Shown piece after piece: positions 40,524-40,762 of a stretch of 40,762 nt of DNA (position 1 is the stretch's first letter; each line of letters opens with the position of its first letter). This DNA comes from SHAN690 sp040221375 (GTDB lineage Bacteria; Bacteroidota; Bacteroidia; Flavobacteriales_G; Salibacteraceae), in contig JAVKEP010000003.1 in assembly GCA_040221375.1 (NCBI GenBank), positions 1-40,762 of the forward strand, read 5' to 3'. Below the pieces are notes generated by a model that was given only the letters and a program-made list of their open reading frames with translations, had not been told where the DNA came from and did not search any database. The translations under genes and the position numbers were made by a program.

Positions 40524-40652
40524 AATCTAAAACAGGTTTTCTCCACGTTCAAATCTAACCAGGCATATTCTTGGATCTCCCCAACCGCGAAACGTCACGG
40601 ATTCTGTGAATATGCACCGGGAAATTGCTCGATTCTCCGAAGAGAAAAGACA
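40524..40652. other. Short spacer between attC-like sites
   Basis: ~130 bases with no ORF of note. GCATATTC (~40563) and GAATATGC (~40608) form a perfect 8-bp inverted repeat ~45 bases apart. If this is a cassette it is non-coding. Confidence 0.4.
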
Positions 40653-40762
40653 GTGCCTAACAACCGGCTATAGCACATGGCTGAAACTCTTTTACCGAAA
40701 TCACTACCTTAGTTCAACCTGCGGATCGGACGTGCGTAACATGCTTTGATCGAAAGCCACGT
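40653..40762. repeat. attC-like palindrome, site 2, cut by the window end
   Basis: GCCTAAC (40655-40661) is a perfect match to the attC R'' consensus RYYYAAC, followed by AACCGGCTATAGCACATGG, nearly identical to the left arm of site 1. The window ends in AGCCACGT, which matches the start of the expected complementary right arm at seven of eight bases, so the site should finish just outside. Confidence 0.6.

Overview
The window looks like chromosome (or a metagenome contig) from a marine-type member of the Bacteroidota, most likely order Flavobacteriales. The reasons are: two secreted proteins with C-terminal type IX secretion (T9SS) sorting domains; a giant TPR/PD40/SPOR envelope protein; Bacteroidota-specific families (BT_3928-like DoxX protein, DUF1599, RluF with a basic tail, FloA with a short NfeD); promoters that fit the Bacteroidota -7 consensus TAnnTTTG; few Shine-Dalgarno sequences; and intergenic repeats of kinds common in flavobacteria. 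The species cannot be fixed from the sequence alone.

Layout. 1-4.5 kb: a T9SS-secreted repeat protein, a broken copy and an intact copy of tRNA-Arg(TCG), dispersed and tandem copies of a ~65-115 bp repeat, and a small lipoprotein. 4.5-16.4 kb: prmA overlapping a 1485-residue secreted protein of unknown function, plsY, and a 1909-residue TPR/PD40/coiled-coil/SPOR protein. 16.4-19 kb: a tight operon clpS - M48 metalloprotease - short nfeD - floA, which looks like a membrane protein quality-control unit. 19-21.1 kb, minus strand: tpiA and its DoxX/thioredoxin-like partner. 21.2-22.3 kb, minus strand: an AT-rich toxin-antitoxin pair whose PIN toxin is interrupted by two adjacent stop codons. 22.5-28.4 kb: a PDZ/alpha-beta hydrolase, a secreted protein, a zinc-ribbon membrane protein, an ABC exporter, an RluF-type pseudouridine synthase and a coiled-coil GreA/B-C-like protein. 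28.8-31.3 kb: a GbsR/MarR-type regulator followed by four small membrane proteins, with the same 20-bp inverted repeat upstream of the regulator and of the membrane genes. 31.5-33.2 kb: an unrecognised protein overlapping a UbiA-family prenyltransferase. 33.4-38.9 kb: a frameshifted secreted protein, a glycosyltransferase, DUF1599, folP, a second T9SS cargo protein and accA. 39.0-40.76 kb: a tyrosine recombinase followed directly by one complete and one cut-off attC-like imperfect palindrome.

How it fits together. Most of the window is housekeeping: lipid synthesis (plsY, accA), glycolysis (tpiA), folate (folP), ribosome modification (prmA, rluF-like) and envelope maintenance. The accessory parts most worth attention are the integrase plus attC-like palindromes at the right edge, where the array runs out of the window, and the GbsR-controlled set of four small membrane proteins. 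Two copies of a structured, covarying RNA-like element (29793-29882 plus; 36845-36934 minus), a nested ~140-bp palindrome (36679-36818) and a four-copy repeat family (left end) add to the non-coding structure. Several genes of a cluster that I remember as contiguous in many Bacteroidota (folP, DUF1599, DoxX, tpiA, prmA) are all present but spread over ~32 kb.
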